A stretch of DNA of 64,000 bases from Pectobacterium punjabense. GTDB taxonomy: Bacteria; Pseudomonadota; Gammaproteobacteria; Enterobacterales; Enterobacteriaceae. The notes below the pieces were generated by a model, which saw nothing but the letters and a program-made list of their open reading frames with translations, ran no database searches and was not told the DNA's origin. Positions within the stretch are counted from its first letter, which is position 1, and each line of letters opens with the position of its first letter. Position numbers and translations under genes: made by a program. This document shows, piece after piece, positions 26,758-38,454 of this stretch. The stretch spans positions 1,426,001-1,490,000 of the forward strand of contig NZ_CP038498.1 of assembly GCF_012427845.1 (NCBI RefSeq), read 5' to 3'.

Positions 26758-27969
26758 TTAGCCGAACCAGTGGTGGAACATCAGTTTGATGTAGTCGATC
26801 ATGCGGCCAAAGATCCCGCCTTCTTTCACTTCGTTCATGACCACCAGCGGGCGCTGATCGATGGTTTTGCCATCCAGTTGGAAGTTGATGGAACCCACAA
26901 CCTGATTTTTGGCTAACGGTGCATGCAGTTCCGTGTTGTCCAGAACATAGCTGGCTTTCAGATCTTTCATACGGCCACGTGGAATGGTCAGATAGGCATC
27001 TTTCTCCACGCCTAACGCCACACGGTCGCTGTCGCCAAACCAGACGGGTTCAGACGCGAATTCTTTACCTGCTTTCAACGGCGCAACGGTTTCAAAGAAG
27101 CGGAAGCCCCAGGTCAGCAATTTTTTGCTTTCTGATTCGCGCCCTTTGGCATTACGTCCGCCCAGTACCGCTGAAATCAGGCGCATCTGACCTTCTGTTG
27201 CCGAAGCAACCAGATTAAAGCCCGCTGATGAGGTATGGCCGGTTTTGATGCCATCAACATTCAGGCTGGAATCCCACAGCAAGCCGTTACGGTTAGGCTG
27301 GCGAATATTGTTAAACGTGAACTCTTTTTCTTTGTAGGTCGCGTACTCTTCTGGCACATCGCGGATCAGTGCCTGACCGATCAACGCCATATCACGCGCC
27401 GAACTGAACTGACCCGGAGCATCAAGACCGTGTACGGTTTCAAAATTGGTGTTTTGCAGCCCCAGCGCTTTCACGTAACCATTCATCAGGTTAACGAAAG
27501 CATCCTGACTGCCAGCAACATAGTCGGCCATCGCGACGCAGGCATCGTTACCCGATTGCAGGATAATGCCACGATTGAGTTGGGAAACAGGAACACGGTC
27601 GCCCGGTTTAAGGAACATCAGGGAAGACCCCTGGAAGGTCGGGTTACCGGTTGCCCAGGCATCTTTACCGACGGTAACGATGTCGTTCGGGCTGATTTTT
27701 CCTGATTTAATCGCCTGACCAATGACATAGCTGGTCATCATTTTCGTTAAGCTGGCCGGATCGCGGCGCGTGTCGGCATTCATTTCCGCCAACACTTTCC
27801 CAGAGTTGTAATCAATCAGGATGTAGGATTCAGCATCAATTTGCGGGACGCCGGGGATCATCGTTTTAAGATTGATATCTTCGGCATAGGCAAAGGAAGA
27901 GGCACTAATGACGAGCAGTGCGCCAAGCGCAGTACGCTTAGTAAAACGAGACGTGTTTACAGTATTCAT
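26758..27969 (-). CDS. dacA: D-alanyl-D-alanine carboxypeptidase PBP5
   Basis: A 403-aa penicillin-binding protein that trims the terminal D-Ala of peptidoglycan stem peptides. A Sec signal peptide (~1-29, ending SSFAYA) is followed by the SxxK motif SLTKMM (~73), SGND (~139) and KTGHT (~242). The C-terminal amphipathic anchor [16 protein letters not shown] attaches it to the periplasmic face of the inner membrane. Next to rlpA, rodA and mrdA, as in E. coli. Confidence 0.97.
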   Translation of the reverse strand: MNTVNTSRFTKRTALGALLVISASSFAYAEDINLKTMIPGVPQIDAESYILIDYNSGKVLAEMNADTRRDPASLTKMMTSYVIGQAIKSGKISPNDIVTVGKDAWATGNPTFQGSSLMFLKPGDRVPVSQLNRGIILQSGNDACVAMADYVAGSQDAFVNLMNGYVKALGLQNTNFETVHGLDAPGQFSSARDMALIGQALIRDVPEEYATYKEKEFTFNNIRQPNRNGLLWDSSLNVDGIKTGHTSSAGFNLVASATEGQMRLISAVLGGRNAKGRESESKKLLTWGFRFFETVAPLKAGKEFASEPVWFGDSDRVALGVEKDAYLTIPRGRMKDLKASYVLDNTELHAPLAKNQVVGSINFQLDGKTIDQRPLVVMNEVKEGGIFGRMIDYIKLMFHHWFG

Positions 27970-28135
27970 GATTGGAACAACAACATCCGTGGGTATGAGT
28001 TAAAAAACGAGCCACACTATAGCAGATGGGGAATAGGCAGGCATCAGGCATTACGTTACGTGATTTTGCAAAAGGGCGGTATGTTCAATGTCATAGCCAC
28101 CGCTTTCGCTTCGTGAGCCTGCCGATTATCCGTGA

Positions 28136-29257
28136 CTAGAGAGTACCGGGTGCGGCGGTAATAAACGACTGCTGCTGAGCTTCGACTGACAAACGTTGTT
28201 GAAGTTCAGTGGCTTGCTGACGATTCTGGAATGGCCCCAGTTGGATACGGTACAGTCCACCACTCGCGGTGACTTTACCCGCTACGCGGAAGCGTTCACT
28301 CAGGCTACGCTGCCAGGTTTGCGCGCGCTGTTGATCGCTCAACGCACCGACCTGAACGACATAGCGACCCGTAGAAGATGGTGCGGCGGCGGCGGGAGCA
28401 GCAACGATGGCAGCCGCTGGAGCGACGTTTACTGGCGCAGCGGACGGTGATGAGGTTGCCGTTGGTGTCACGCTGGACTCAACCACGCCAGCGCGCAGCG
28501 CGGAAGGTGCCCCCAGAAAACCACCGCTGTGCGACAGCGCGCTGCTCTGCGGCTGCGTGCTTTCTGCTGGCACGCTCAGGCCGCTATTGCTGATTGGCCG
28601 TACGTCGCTATTGGATGTTGGTTGTGTCGTTTCCATCATGGGCGTACCCAGTCCGCTGGCACCGAAGCTCGGACGTTCCGGCAGAGCGAAGCTTTGCTTG
28701 GCGACGGTGGTGCCCACGGTTCCGGGGCCTGAAAGCGTGCCGTCTGGTGCGACGTTGATGAAATCCACTTTCACTTTGGTATTGTTCGAAATATTCAGGC
28801 GATCGCCTGCGGCCTTCGACAGATCGATAATTCTGCCCGGCGTATATGGCCCGCGGTCGTTTACGCGTACAACCAGGCGACGGCCGTTACTCAGGTTGGT
28901 GACGCGGACATAGCTTGGCAGCGGCAGCGTCGGGTGGGCGGCAGTTATCGCGTTAGGGTCAAACGTTTCGCCGATTGACGTGCGATTACCGCTGGCCTCC
29001 TCGCCGTACCATGCGGCTAAGCCTGTTTCGCTAAAGTTTTGTGGATCTTTGACAATTTTATAGCTCTTGCCTTTGATGCTGTAGTCTTGGAGCGTACCCT
29101 GATTGTAGGGTTCATAACGCGGTTCCGCGCCGCCGATCTCTTCCGTCGGGCCGCTGTAAACCTGAGTAACAGGCGGTGCAGGCTGCCGCTGTTCCGTTGT
29201 GGTACAGGCCGCAAGCGCCAGAGTTGCTACGCCGACCCAAAGCCAATCCTTACGCAT
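28136..29257 (-). CDS. rlpA: Septal-ring lytic transglycosylase lipoprotein RlpA
   Basis: A 373-aa outer-membrane lipoprotein. The lipobox ATLALAAC gives lipidated Cys18. The double-psi beta-barrel domain contains TGLAAWYGEEASGNRTSIGE and RVNDRGPYTPGRIIDLS, including the catalytic Asp. A low-complexity Ala/Pro/Ser linker (~200-295) leads to a C-terminal SPOR domain (YVVQVGALSDQQRAQTW) that binds denuded glycan at the division site. It overlaps no gene but starts 13 bp after rodA, in the mrdA-rodA-rlpA transcript. Confidence 0.96.
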   Translation of the reverse strand: MRKDWLWVGVATLALAACTTTEQRQPAPPVTQVYSGPTEEIGGAEPRYEPYNQGTLQDYSIKGKSYKIVKDPQNFSETGLAAWYGEEASGNRTSIGETFDPNAITAAHPTLPLPSYVRVTNLSNGRRLVVRVNDRGPYTPGRIIDLSKAAGDRLNISNNTKVKVDFINVAPDGTLSGPGTVGTTVAKQSFALPERPSFGASGLGTPMMETTQPTSNSDVRPISNSGLSVPAESTQPQSSALSHSGGFLGAPSALRAGVVESSVTPTATSSPSAAPVNVAPAAAIVAAPAAAAPSSTGRYVVQVGALSDQQRAQTWQRSLSERFRVAGKVTASGGLYRIQLGPFQNRQQATELQQRLSVEAQQQSFITAAPGTL

Positions 29258-29270
29258 CGCTCACCTCGTG

Positions 29271-30383
29271 TTATAAATTCTTGGATAGCAGTTTGCGGTG
29301 AGTATGTATCGACATGACGATACCGAATCCCGCCATTAAAACGACCAGCGCCGATCCGCCGTAGCTGATTAGCGGCAGCGGCACGCCAACGACGGGAAGT
29401 ATACCGCTGACCATCCCGATATTGACGAAAACATAGAAAAACAGAATTAACATCAGTCCGCCGACCATAACCCGGCCGAACGAGGTTTGCGCATTAGCGG
29501 CAATGACCAGACCGCGCATAATCATGAACAGGTACATCGCGAGCAGAATTAAGACGCCGATTAATCCAAGCTCCTCAGCCAACACGGCAAAGATAAAGTC
29601 AGTGTGCCGCTCCGGCAGAAACTCTAACTGAGACTGTGTGCCATGCAGCCAGCCTTTGCCAGACAGGCCACCTGAGCCTATCGCAATTTTCGACTGAATA
29701 ATATGGTATCCCGCACCGAGCGGATCGCTTTCCGGATCGAGCAGCATCATGACCCTGGCTCGTTGATAATCGTGCATCAGGAAGAACCAGAGTATCGGAA
29801 TAAACGCGGCGAGTAGTAGCACAGCAATGCCAATCAAGCTCCAGCTCATACCGGCGAGAAAAAGCACAAACAGGCCAGATAATGCAATCAGGATCGAGGT
29901 GCCTAAATCCGGCTGTGCAGCAACCAGCAGTGTAGGAACAAAAATCAGGATCAACGCAATCGCCGTATTTTTTAGCGAGGGTGGACACATATCACGGTTA
30001 ATAAAACGGGCAACCATCAGTGGCACGGCGATCTTGGCTATTTCCGATGGCTGGAAGCGAATAAAACCTAAATCCAGCCAGCGCTGTGCGCCTTTACTTA
30101 TTTGTCCGAAAATATCTACGATCAGCAGCAAAATGACACAAACTACATAGAGGTAGGGTGCCCAGCCTTCATAGACGCGAGGAGGAATTTGCGCCATTAC
30201 GATCATTACCGTAAACCCTAGCACGATCTGAACGACTTTTCGCTCCATCATGCCGACGTCCTGTCCGCTAGCGCTCCATAAGACAAATAGACTATAGCCC
30301 AGCAGTGCCAGGATGCAGAGAAGGAACGGAAGGTCGATGTGGATTTTCGCCCAGAACGAACCTTTTTGTTGGCTATCGGTCAT
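29271..30383 (-). CDS. rodA: Peptidoglycan glycosyltransferase RodA (SEDS family)
   Basis: A 370-aa protein with ten hydrophobic segments. SEDS landmarks are present: [27 protein letters not shown] (the catalytic Asp region), [15 protein letters not shown] and [18 protein letters not shown]. RodA polymerises glycan strands during elongation as a complex with PBP2, encoded nine bases upstream. Also called mrdB. Confidence 0.97.
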   Translation of the reverse strand: MTDSQQKGSFWAKIHIDLPFLLCILALLGYSLFVLWSASGQDVGMMERKVVQIVLGFTVMIVMAQIPPRVYEGWAPYLYVVCVILLLIVDIFGQISKGAQRWLDLGFIRFQPSEIAKIAVPLMVARFINRDMCPPSLKNTAIALILIFVPTLLVAAQPDLGTSILIALSGLFVLFLAGMSWSLIGIAVLLLAAFIPILWFFLMHDYQRARVMMLLDPESDPLGAGYHIIQSKIAIGSGGLSGKGWLHGTQSQLEFLPERHTDFIFAVLAEELGLIGVLILLAMYLFMIMRGLVIAANAQTSFGRVMVGGLMLILFFYVFVNIGMVSGILPVVGVPLPLISYGGSALVVLMAGFGIVMSIHTHRKLLSKNL

Positions 30384-30392
30384 GACTGTCTG

Positions 30393-32297
30393 TTACTCAC
30401 TCTCGCTACCCGGCGGCGCAGGAGGCGCGCTAGGTAAATCGGTATTGTTGTCACCCAGCAGGATATGATCAAGGATCTGGCGAGTGATAGCACCCACGGT
30501 CGGACCAGCCCCACCGTTTTCCAGAATAATCGACATCGCGACTTTTGGGTCCTTATACGGGGCAAATGCGACCATTAATTTATGGTCACGCAGATGCTCT
30601 GCGATCTTGTGCGCATTATAAGTTTCGTTTTCTTTCAGGCCGAAAACCTGCGCCGTACCGGATTTTGCCGCAATTTTATAAGGCGCATCATCGAAACTCT
30701 TGTGTGCGGTGCCGTTAGCGCGGTTAGCCACGCCATACATTCCGTCCTTCGCCACTTCCCAATAGCCAGAGTGGATATTACCAATCTGTAGATTCTCAGT
30801 TTGTCGGAAAGGCACGATAACGCCATTTTCCCGCGAACTATAAAGCAGGTGTGGCGTTTTTACCTGGCCGTCGTTAATGAGCGTGACCAATGCCTTATTC
30901 ATCTGGATAGGGGTCGCCGTCCAGTAACCTTGGCCGATCCCGACGGGAATGGTATCCCCCTGATACCAGGGCTTCTTAAATCGCCTGAGTTTCCACTCAC
31001 GGGTTGGCATGTTGCCGGCGCTTTCTTCCGAAATATCGATGCCGGTTTTCTCGCCATAACCAAATTTATTCATCCATTCGGATAGGCGATCGATTCCCAT
31101 GTCATACGCGACCTGATAGAAGAAAGTATCCGCGGATTCTTCCAGTGACTTGGTGAGGTTAAGACGACCATGCCCCCATTTTTTCCAGTCGCGGAAACGC
31201 TTTTCGGAGCCGGGTAATTGCCACCAGCCAGGATCGAACAGGCTAGTGTTAGTGGTGATAACGCCAGCAGTCAGGGCGGAAACCGCAATATAGGGTTTAA
31301 CGGTGGAAGCCGGAGGGTAAATTCCCTGCGTTGCACGGTTGATCAGTGGACGATCGGGATCGTTTTGTAGTTTGGTATAATTTTTGGTGGAAATCCCGTC
31401 GACAAACAGATTGGGGTCGTAACTGGGCGTGGAAACCATCGCCAGAATACCGCCGTCGCGTGGGTCGGTGACAATGACGGCGGCGCGGCTGCCTTCCAGC
31501 AGTTTCTCGATGTAGATTTGTAGGCTCAGATCCAACGTTAGATAAATATCGCGCCCGGCCTGCGGTGGCTGTTCGTGAAGTTGGCGGATCACGCGGCCAC
31601 GGTTGTTAACTTCAACTTCTTCATAACCGGGTTTGCCGTGCAGCAAATCCTCATAATGACGTTCGATACCCAGCTTGCCGATGTCACGCGTCGCGGCATA
31701 GTCGGCAATTTTTTCTTCTTTGGTCAGCCGTTCTACGTCTTTATCGTTGATTTTGGAGACATAGCCCGTGACGTGCGTTAACGCAGAACCGTAAGGATAA
31801 TAGCGGCGTTGATAGCCTTTAACCTCAACGCCAGGAAAGCGGTATTGGTTGACGGCAAAACGGGCGACCTGAATCTCATCAAGCCCGGTTTTTACTGGAA
31901 TGGAGGTAAAACGGCGTGAACGCTTGCGCTCTTTTTCAAAATTTTCCAGATCGTCATCGGTCAAATTAACGATGGGGCGCAGTGCTTCCAGCGTTTCTTT
32001 CAGGCTGTCGACTTTGTCAGGCACCAGTTCTAATTGATAGATGGTACGGTTCAGTGCCAACGGGGTACCGTTACGGTCGTAAATGATACCGCGGCTGGGC
32101 GCGATAGGAACCAGCTTAATGCGGTTCTCGTTAGAGCGCGTGCGATAGTCATCGACACGCAAAATTTGCAGGTGATAAAGATTAGCGACTAATACACCAG
32201 AAAGCAGCAAAATGCCCAGAAAGGCTACCAAAGCACGGCGCACGAACAGAGCGGACTCCGCCGTATAATCACGAAAGGGTTTGCGTTCTACTTTCAT
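30393..32297 (-). CDS. mrdA: Penicillin-binding protein 2 (elongation transpeptidase)
   Basis: A 634-aa class B PBP: one N-terminal membrane helix (ALVAFLGILLLSGVLVANLY, ~27-46), a pedestal domain, and the transpeptidase domain. The catalytic motifs are SxxK in PPASTVKPY (~330), SAD (~387) and KSGT in IAAKSGTAQ (~546). It crosslinks peptidoglycan in the rod complex with RodA and MreBCD. Located directly before rodA and 33 bp after rlmH, with which it probably shares a transcript. Confidence 0.97.
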   Translation of the reverse strand: MKVERKPFRDYTAESALFVRRALVAFLGILLLSGVLVANLYHLQILRVDDYRTRSNENRIKLVPIAPSRGIIYDRNGTPLALNRTIYQLELVPDKVDSLKETLEALRPIVNLTDDDLENFEKERKRSRRFTSIPVKTGLDEIQVARFAVNQYRFPGVEVKGYQRRYYPYGSALTHVTGYVSKINDKDVERLTKEEKIADYAATRDIGKLGIERHYEDLLHGKPGYEEVEVNNRGRVIRQLHEQPPQAGRDIYLTLDLSLQIYIEKLLEGSRAAVIVTDPRDGGILAMVSTPSYDPNLFVDGISTKNYTKLQNDPDRPLINRATQGIYPPASTVKPYIAVSALTAGVITTNTSLFDPGWWQLPGSEKRFRDWKKWGHGRLNLTKSLEESADTFFYQVAYDMGIDRLSEWMNKFGYGEKTGIDISEESAGNMPTREWKLRRFKKPWYQGDTIPVGIGQGYWTATPIQMNKALVTLINDGQVKTPHLLYSSRENGVIVPFRQTENLQIGNIHSGYWEVAKDGMYGVANRANGTAHKSFDDAPYKIAAKSGTAQVFGLKENETYNAHKIAEHLRDHKLMVAFAPYKDPKVAMSIILENGGAGPTVGAITRQILDHILLGDNNTDLPSAPPAPPGSESE

Positions 32298-32330
32298 CCA
32301 GTGTTATTTCACATGTTTCATCGTATCGCC

Positions 32331-32801
32331 TTACTCCCGATGGTAAGGGTGATTAGTCGTAATGCTCCATGCTCGATACAGGCTCTCTGCCACCAGCACG
32401 CGAACGAGCGGGTGCGGCAGCGTTAATGGCGAGAGCGACCAGCTTTGTTCCGCCGCGGCTTTGCATTCTGGCGCAAGCCCTTCCGGTCCGCCAATCAGCA
32501 GACTGACATCGCGCCCATCCTGTTTCCAGCGCTCAAGCTGTTGCGCCAACTGTGGCGTTTCCCAGCGAGTACCTGGAATATCCAGCGTAACAATACGGTT
32601 GCCTTTGCCCACCGCAGCCAGCATCTGTTCGCCTTCGCGCTCCAGAATGCGTTTAATATCGGCATTTTTACCCCGCTTCCCCGCCGGAATTTCGAGTAAT
32701 TCGAAAGGCATGTCCTTCGGGAAGCGCCGCAGATAATCGGTGAAACCAGTCTGCACCCAGTCGGGCATTTTGGTGCCAACGGCGACCAGTTGCAGTTTCA
32801 T
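32331..32801 (-). CDS. rlmH: 23S rRNA pseudouridine-1915 N3-methyltransferase
   Basis: A 156-aa SPOUT-class methyltransferase that methylates pseudouridine 1915 in helix 69 of 23S rRNA. The SAM-binding trefoil knot is visible in [31 protein letters not shown], with the C-terminal EALYRAW-like [18 protein letters not shown]. The ATG at 32801 gives the E. coli start [16 protein letters not shown]; the open frame reaches into rsfS but is not needed. One base separates it from rsfS. Confidence 0.97.
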   Translation of the reverse strand: MKLQLVAVGTKMPDWVQTGFTDYLRRFPKDMPFELLEIPAGKRGKNADIKRILEREGEQMLAAVGKGNRIVTLDIPGTRWETPQLAQQLERWKQDGRDVSLLIGGPEGLAPECKAAAEQSWSLSPLTLPHPLVRVLVAESLYRAWSITTNHPYHRE

Positions 32802-32802
32802 G

Positions 32803-33120
32803 CTAGCCCCACAGTTTTTCCAGTTCGTACAACTGGCGACTTTCTTCTTGCATGACATGAACCATCACGTCACCTAAATCGACAACAACCCAGTCAGCGG
32901 CGCTTTCGCCTTCTACTCCGAGTGGGATCAGACCCGCGGCGCGTGAAGATTGCACGACGTGATCGGCAATAGACGCGACATGGCGTGTAGAGGTGCCCGT
33001 ACAGATAACCATGTAATCGGTGATGCTGGATTTACCCTGGACGTTGAGTGCAACGATATCCTGGGCTTTTAAGTCATCGACCTTATCAATAACGAAGTCT
33101 TGGAGTGCTTGACCTTGCAA
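32803..33120 (-). CDS. rsfS: Ribosomal silencing factor RsfS
   Basis: A 105-aa protein that binds uL14 and blocks 30S-50S joining in stationary phase or starvation. Family features: [37 protein letters not shown], and [20 protein letters not shown]. It lies between nadD and rlmH; the cobC gene found next to nadD in E. coli is absent here. Confidence 0.96.
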   Translation of the reverse strand: MQGQALQDFVIDKVDDLKAQDIVALNVQGKSSITDYMVICTGTSTRHVASIADHVVQSSRAAGLIPLGVEGESAADWVVVDLGDVMVHVMQEESRQLYELEKLWG

Positions 33121-33314
33121 AGGTTCCCCCTCAATGGCGTTCTATCAGTCACTGATGAACGCGTGTGGCGCTGAATTGTTTAAGAAAAACGTAAATCACC
33201 GAGTAATTGCCGAGAATTCCCGCTTTTCCCGGTGATTGAAACCAGCCGCGGAGTATATCACGCACTTTTGCCGAGTGGTATAAAGCCCGTGGCTGATGGA
33301 CGGGAAAACCTGTG

Positions 33315-33974
33315 CTAGTGGTACAGGCCGTGTTCGTCGATGTAATTGAGCACGATGGGAGGCAATAAATCGTGACAGTTCAGACCGTGCTGTCGCCGTT
33401 GGCGAATGTCCGTTGCGGAAATGGTGACCAGTGGCGTGTCTGCCAAAAAGATCCGCCCGTGCGGTTGCTGATGAAGATCGTCCGGCGTGTGCGTCAGATG
33501 ATCGTCCAACCATTGCTGTAATTCGGGTGTTTCCATCGCCGAGCGATAGCCGGGGCGAGCGCACACCAGCAAATGGCAAACGCTGAGTAGATCTTGCCAG
33601 CGGTGCCAGCGGTGTAGCGTCAGCAGTGAGTCCTGCCCGATGATAAAACCCAGCGGTGCATCGCCGCCTTTTTCAGCCCGCAATGCTTCCAATGTATCAA
33701 TCGTGTAGGAAGGCGTTTGTCGTTGCAGTTCTCGATCGTCCACGCTAAATAGTGGGTTGCCTTCAACGGCCAGCTCAGCCATATGAAAACGCTGGCGGGA
33801 ACTGGCTTCGGGCTGCTGTCGGTGCGGCGGAACGTTATTGGGCATCAGGACGACGTGAGTCAGCCCCACGAGCTTTGCCAGCGCGGTCACTGGTTGAAGG
33901 TGGCCGTAATGAATCGGGTCAAACGTGCCGCCAAAAAACGCGGTCAACGATGGTGCTGCGGATGATGTATTCAG
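33315..33974 (-). CDS. nadD: Nicotinate-mononucleotide adenylyltransferase, probable CTG start
   Basis: About 219 aa; adenylates nicotinate mononucleotide to form deamido-NAD. The nucleotidyltransferase motif is [14 protein letters not shown], with PNNVPPHR and the C-terminal ISATDIRQR (ISSTxIR-type) motif. No ATG or TTG precedes the first motif; in-frame candidates are GTG at 34004, without a Shine-Dalgarno site, and CTG at 33974. The CTG overlaps the holA stop as CTGA and has GGAGG exactly seven bases upstream, so I place the start there. With GTG the protein would be 229 aa. Confidence 0.88.
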   Translation of the reverse strand: MNTSSAAPSLTAFFGGTFDPIHYGHLQPVTALAKLVGLTHVVLMPNNVPPHRQQPEASSRQRFHMAELAVEGNPLFSVDDRELQRQTPSYTIDTLEALRAEKGGDAPLGFIIGQDSLLTLHRWHRWQDLLSVCHLLVCARPGYRSAMETPELQQWLDDHLTHTPDDLHQQPHGRIFLADTPLVTISATDIRQRRQHGLNCHDLLPPIVLNYIDEHGLYH

Positions 33975-34996
33975 ATGAATGCCTCCGGCAAGGCTTTGCC
34001 GCACAGCAGCATGGCAAGTGATTCCAATTCAGACCAAACGGACTGACCGTAGTCTTGCTTTAGGGTTATTTCCACCTGCGTTAGCAATCGCACGGCCTGC
34101 TGTAGCTGCTGAAGAGAGAGCCGCTGTAATGCCTGTGTGAGCAGGTCACGTCGGTTTTGCCACACTTTTTGCTGATCGAATAACGTACGCAGCGGCGTGT
34201 CTGACATACGCCGTTTTAGCGCCAGCAGTTGTAGCAGTTCACGCTGTAGCGTGCGTAGCAAAATAACAGGTTCGCAATCTTCCTGCTTTAGCTGCTGCAA
34301 AATGTGCCAGGCGCGCTTGGCTTTACCTGCCAGCAATGCATCAAGCCAGTGGAAAGGCGTGAAATGAGCGGCATCGTTTACCGCATTCTCTACACGCGGT
34401 AGTGTCAGCTTGCCATCAGGATAAAGCAGTGCCAACCGTTCTAGCGCCTGAGACAGCGCGAGAAGGTTGCCCTCATAACAGTAACAAATGAGCTGCGTGG
34501 CCTGTTCATCCAGCGTCAATTTCATGGCTTTGGCGCGTTGAGCAACCCAACGGGGGAGCTGTGCTTGTTCCGGCGTCAGGCAATTGATATAGACACTGTC
34601 TTGTGCCAGCGCTTTAAACCAGGCGCTGTTTTCCTGCGCTTTGGTCAGTTTATGGCCGCGCAGAATCAGCAAAATATCGGGGTGTAATAATCCAGAGAGC
34701 TTGACCAGATTGTCGCTCATCGCCGCGTTCGGGCCGTTTTCCGGCAAGACCAGCAGAAGCGATTGGCGAGAAGCGAACAGGCTGAGCGCCTGACAGGTAC
34801 TGAAAATCGCATCCCAGTCGGTATGCAGATCCAGAATGAAGCTGAAATGCTCGCTGAATTCGTGCTGCTGAGCGACTCGTTTGATGTTATCGAGACTTTC
34901 TTGCAGTAGGAGAGGGTCTGAGCCAAAGACTAAATAACAACCGCGCAGCCCCTCATGGAGCTGCGCGGTGAGTTGTTCGGGGTAAAGCCGAATCAT
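33971..34996 (-). CDS. holA: DNA polymerase III delta subunit
   Basis: A 341-aa clamp-loader subunit that opens the beta clamp. [34 protein letters not shown] matches the E. coli N-terminus; the beta-binding helix region ([19 protein letters not shown]) and three-domain length are normal. It overlaps lptE by four bases (ATGA) and nadD by about four, so lptE-holA-nadD are translationally coupled downstream of leuS. Confidence 0.96.
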   Translation of the reverse strand: MIRLYPEQLTAQLHEGLRGCYLVFGSDPLLLQESLDNIKRVAQQHEFSEHFSFILDLHTDWDAIFSTCQALSLFASRQSLLLVLPENGPNAAMSDNLVKLSGLLHPDILLILRGHKLTKAQENSAWFKALAQDSVYINCLTPEQAQLPRWVAQRAKAMKLTLDEQATQLICYCYEGNLLALSQALERLALLYPDGKLTLPRVENAVNDAAHFTPFHWLDALLAGKAKRAWHILQQLKQEDCEPVILLRTLQRELLQLLALKRRMSDTPLRTLFDQQKVWQNRRDLLTQALQRLSLQQLQQAVRLLTQVEITLKQDYGQSVWSELESLAMLLCGKALPEAFI

Positions 34997-35547
34997 GAAC
35001 GCGTGGCGGCAGTCGTTGAATCGGTGGATTGCAGCCGATTTTTGACTTCCTGACTACCGTTGATAGTCAGCAACTTACGTACCAACTGCTGAGCAGCTTG
35101 TTCACGCATTTCCTGACGGACGATATCCTGTTCGGCATCTTTAGCCAGTGCAGCCAGCGGGTTATCAAAGAACGTGCGGAACACCGTCACACTGAGTGGG
35201 TAAATATCTTCACCCGGCATCAGCACTTGCGCCTGCAACGTTAGCACCATCTGGTATTCCGCTGTTTTACCGTCCTGAAAAATAGAGACAGTATCACGTG
35301 TTTCGCTTGAGCCCAGTACCCGCAGAGACGGGATATCCTGACGTGTCGCATCATCAACGATTTTTACATCGCTGAGACGGAGCTGCTCGCGCACCGCACG
35401 TGTTAGCGGACCATAAGGGTCACTGCTGTCGACGATGAGTGTTTGTAACTGCGTGGGCACTTGTGTCGTGCCGCGCAGATGAAAACCGCAGCCAGCGGTG
35501 ATTAACACCGCCAGCCCCAGCAACAACGTGAATAGACGATGTCGCAC
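34993..35547 (-). CDS. lptE: LPS-assembly lipoprotein LptE
   Basis: A 184-aa outer-membrane lipoprotein (RlpB) that plugs the LptD barrel during LPS insertion. The signal peptide ends in the lipobox LITAGC, giving lipidated Cys19; [13 protein letters not shown] follows as in E. coli. The C-terminal tail is polar and low in complexity. It starts 14 bp after leuS and overlaps holA. Confidence 0.96.
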   Translation of the reverse strand: MRHRLFTLLLGLAVLITAGCGFHLRGTTQVPTQLQTLIVDSSDPYGPLTRAVREQLRLSDVKIVDDATRQDIPSLRVLGSSETRDTVSIFQDGKTAEYQMVLTLQAQVLMPGEDIYPLSVTVFRTFFDNPLAALAKDAEQDIVRQEMREQAAQQLVRKLLTINGSQEVKNRLQSTDSTTAATRS

Positions 35548-35561
35548 AGTTCCTCCTTGCC

Positions 35562-38144
35562 TTAACCTACAACCAGGTTAAGCAGTTTGCCAGGGACATA
35601 AATCACTTTACGAACCGTGACGCCGTCCAGATATTTCGCGACCAGCGGTTCCTGAGCAGCGCGTTCGCGAACCTGTTCTTCGCTGGCGTCAGCGGCAACG
35701 GTAATTTTACCACGTACTTTACCGTTAACCTGAACGACGACCAGTTTGGAATCTTCCACCATCGCGTTCTCATCTGCAACCGGCCACGGTGCGGTATCCA
35801 CATCGCCTTCACCTTGCAGTGCCTGCCACAGTGTGAAACAAACATGCGGAGTGAACGGATAGAGCATACGAACGACGGCAAGCAGTGTTTCCTGCGTTAG
35901 TGCGCGGTCCTGATCGCTTTCCTGCGGCGCTTTCGCCAGCTTGTTCATCAGTTCCATGATGGCGGCGATTGCGGTGTTGAAGGTTTGGCGACGGCCAATA
36001 TCATCGGTCACTTTAGCGATCGTTTTGTGCAAATCGCGGCGCAGTGATTTCTGATCTTCCGTTAACGTCGCGACATCCAGCGCCGTTGTTGCCCCTTTCT
36101 CGGTGTGCTCAAAGGCTTGTCTCCAGACGCGTTTCAGGAAGCGGTTCGCGCCTTCTACGCCGGATTCCTGCCATTCCAGCGTCATTTCCGCAGGAGAAGC
36201 AAACATCATGAACAGACGAACGGTATCTGCACCGTATTTCTCTACCATAACCTGCGGGTCGATGCCGTTGTTTTTGGACTTCGACATTTTGCTCATACCG
36301 GCGTAGATCACGTCATGGCCTTCGTTATCGACGGCTTTGACGATGCGACCTTTCTCATCACGCTCAACGGTAACGTCGGTAGGTGAAACCCAGATGCGCT
36401 CGCCGTTATTACCCAGATAGTAGAAGGCATCCGCTAGCACCATGCCCTGACACAGCAGGCGTTTGGCGGGTTCATCAGATGTCACCAGACCTGCATCGCG
36501 CATCAGTTTGTGGAAGAAGCGGAAATACATCAGGTGCATGATGGCGTGTTCGATACCGCCGACATATTGGTCAACAGGCAGCCAGTAGTTGGCGGCAGCC
36601 GGATCTAACATTCCTTGGTCGTACTGCGGACACGTATAGCGGGCGTAGTACCAGGAGGATTCCATAAAGGTGTCGAACGTGTCGGTTTCACGCAGTGCTG
36701 GCTGACCGTTAACGGTAGTTTTCGCCCATTCCGGGTTAGATTTCAGCGGGCTGGTGATGCCATCCATCACGACATCTTCCGGCAGGATCACCGGCAGTTG
36801 ATCTTCTGGCGTTGGGATGACGGTGCCGTCTTCCAGCGTCACCATTGGGATTGGTGCGCCCCAGTAACGCTGACGGGAGACACCCCAATCGCGTAGACGA
36901 TAATTGACTTTACGCTCACCAATGCCTTTTTCTACCAGCTTATCGGCAATAGCATTGAACCCAGCGTCGAAATCCAGACCGTCAAATTCGCCGGAGTTGA
37001 ACAGGTTGCCTTTTTCGGTCATCGCTTCAGCAGACAGATCGGGTTCACTGCCATCGGCATTCAAAATAACTGGCTTGATGGACAAGTCATATTTGGTGGC
37101 GAATTCCCAGTCGCGCTGGTCGTGGCCCGGAACGGCCATCACTGCGCCTGTGCCGTATTCCATCAGAACAAAGTTGGCGACCCAGATAGCGACTTTCTCA
37201 CCGTTCAGCGGGTGAATCGCATACAGGCCGGTGGCCATGCCTTTTTTCTCCATCGTCGCCATATCGGCTTCGGCAACTTTGGTATTACGGCATTCTGCAA
37301 TGAAATCGGCCAGCGCGGGATTCGCTGCGGCAGCTTGTGCTGCGAGAGGGTGGCCTGCGGCAACGGCAACGTAGGTCACACCCATAAACGTATCTGGACG
37401 CGTGGTGTAAACCGTCAGTTTCTCTGCGCTGTCTGCCACGTCAAAGGTGATTTCTACACCTTCGGAACGGCCAATCCAGTTACGCTGCATGGTTTTGACC
37501 TGCTCAGGCCAGCTTTCCAGCGTATCCAAATCGTTCAGCAGTTGGTCGGCATAAGCGGTGATTTTGATAAACCACTGCGGAATCTCTTTGCGCTCAACCT
37601 TGGTGTCACAGCGCCAACAGCAGCCGTCGATAACCTGTTCGTTCGCCAACACGGTTTGGTCGTTCGGGCACCAGTTAACGGCGGAGGTTTTTTTATACAC
37701 CAGACCTTTTTCGTACAGCTTGGTGAAGAACCACTGTTCCCAGCGGTAGTAGTCTGGTTTACAGGTCGCGACTTCACGATCCCAGTCATAGCCAAAGCCC
37801 AGCAGTTTGAGCTGGTTTTTCATGTAATCGATGTTGGCATAGGTCCAGGGTGCTGGCGCGGTATTATTTTTGACCGCAGCGCCTTCAGCTGGCAGGCCAA
37901 ACGCATCCCAACCGATTGGTTGCAGAACGTTTTTACCCAACATGCGCTGATAGCGGGAAATCACGTCACCGATGGTGTAGTTACGGACGTGGCCCATATG
38001 TAGTCGACCAGAAGGGTAAGGTAGCATGGAAAGGCAATAGTATTTTTCCTTGCCAGGCTGTTCGGTGACTTTAAATGTCTGCTTCTCTTGCCAGTGAAGC
38101 TGGACGTCCGCTTCTATCTCTTCTGGGCGGTATTGCTCTTGCAT
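35562..38144 (-). CDS. leuS: Leucyl-tRNA synthetase
   Basis: An 860-aa class Ia synthetase. The HIGH motif appears as [15 protein letters not shown] (~42) and KMSKS as [11 protein letters not shown] (~618). The CP1 editing domain contains [14 protein letters not shown]. Length equals the E. coli enzyme. First gene of the leuS-lptE-holA-nadD transcript, divergent from ybeL. Confidence 0.98.
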   Translation of the reverse strand: MQEQYRPEEIEADVQLHWQEKQTFKVTEQPGKEKYYCLSMLPYPSGRLHMGHVRNYTIGDVISRYQRMLGKNVLQPIGWDAFGLPAEGAAVKNNTAPAPWTYANIDYMKNQLKLLGFGYDWDREVATCKPDYYRWEQWFFTKLYEKGLVYKKTSAVNWCPNDQTVLANEQVIDGCCWRCDTKVERKEIPQWFIKITAYADQLLNDLDTLESWPEQVKTMQRNWIGRSEGVEITFDVADSAEKLTVYTTRPDTFMGVTYVAVAAGHPLAAQAAAANPALADFIAECRNTKVAEADMATMEKKGMATGLYAIHPLNGEKVAIWVANFVLMEYGTGAVMAVPGHDQRDWEFATKYDLSIKPVILNADGSEPDLSAEAMTEKGNLFNSGEFDGLDFDAGFNAIADKLVEKGIGERKVNYRLRDWGVSRQRYWGAPIPMVTLEDGTVIPTPEDQLPVILPEDVVMDGITSPLKSNPEWAKTTVNGQPALRETDTFDTFMESSWYYARYTCPQYDQGMLDPAAANYWLPVDQYVGGIEHAIMHLMYFRFFHKLMRDAGLVTSDEPAKRLLCQGMVLADAFYYLGNNGERIWVSPTDVTVERDEKGRIVKAVDNEGHDVIYAGMSKMSKSKNNGIDPQVMVEKYGADTVRLFMMFASPAEMTLEWQESGVEGANRFLKRVWRQAFEHTEKGATTALDVATLTEDQKSLRRDLHKTIAKVTDDIGRRQTFNTAIAAIMELMNKLAKAPQESDQDRALTQETLLAVVRMLYPFTPHVCFTLWQALQGEGDVDTAPWPVADENAMVEDSKLVVVQVNGKVRGKITVAADASEEQVRERAAQEPLVAKYLDGVTVRKVIYVPGKLLNLVVG

Positions 38145-38454
38145 GGCTGCCAGGGGTCCTGTTTAGTGGAGAATCGCTACGTGAGTAGCCTGTTCTGATT
38201 CATAACAAAAGATCCGCATAGCATAGCCGTAAGCGACGCAGGCAACAACACCCAGCGCCTGACTGAGGGATATTTATGATTTGCGAGCGGCATACTGCGA
38301 TGAATTGCGCAAATTGACGACAATTTCCTCAGTTGTGCGGGAAAAATAATCTAAAATAGAGAGAGATAGGCAACATGTCGGTTTTTGATTTGGTGTGCCA
38401 GACGGCGAATAGTCGTGCTTTATCGCCCCTCAACCCGCTTATTCAGGAGGAAGC
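38145..38454. promoter_or_regulatory. Divergent promoter region of leuS and ybeL
   Basis: 310 bp between divergent genes. TAAAATAGAGAGAGATAGG near 38351 is AT-rich promoter-like sequence before ybeL. I see no clear leader peptide or T-box. AGGAGG sits seven bases before the ybeL ATG. Confidence 0.5.

Noticed and set aside
37122..38003. 293-codon plus-strand frame inside leuS
   Set aside because: Antisense shadow of the highly conserved leuS coding sequence.
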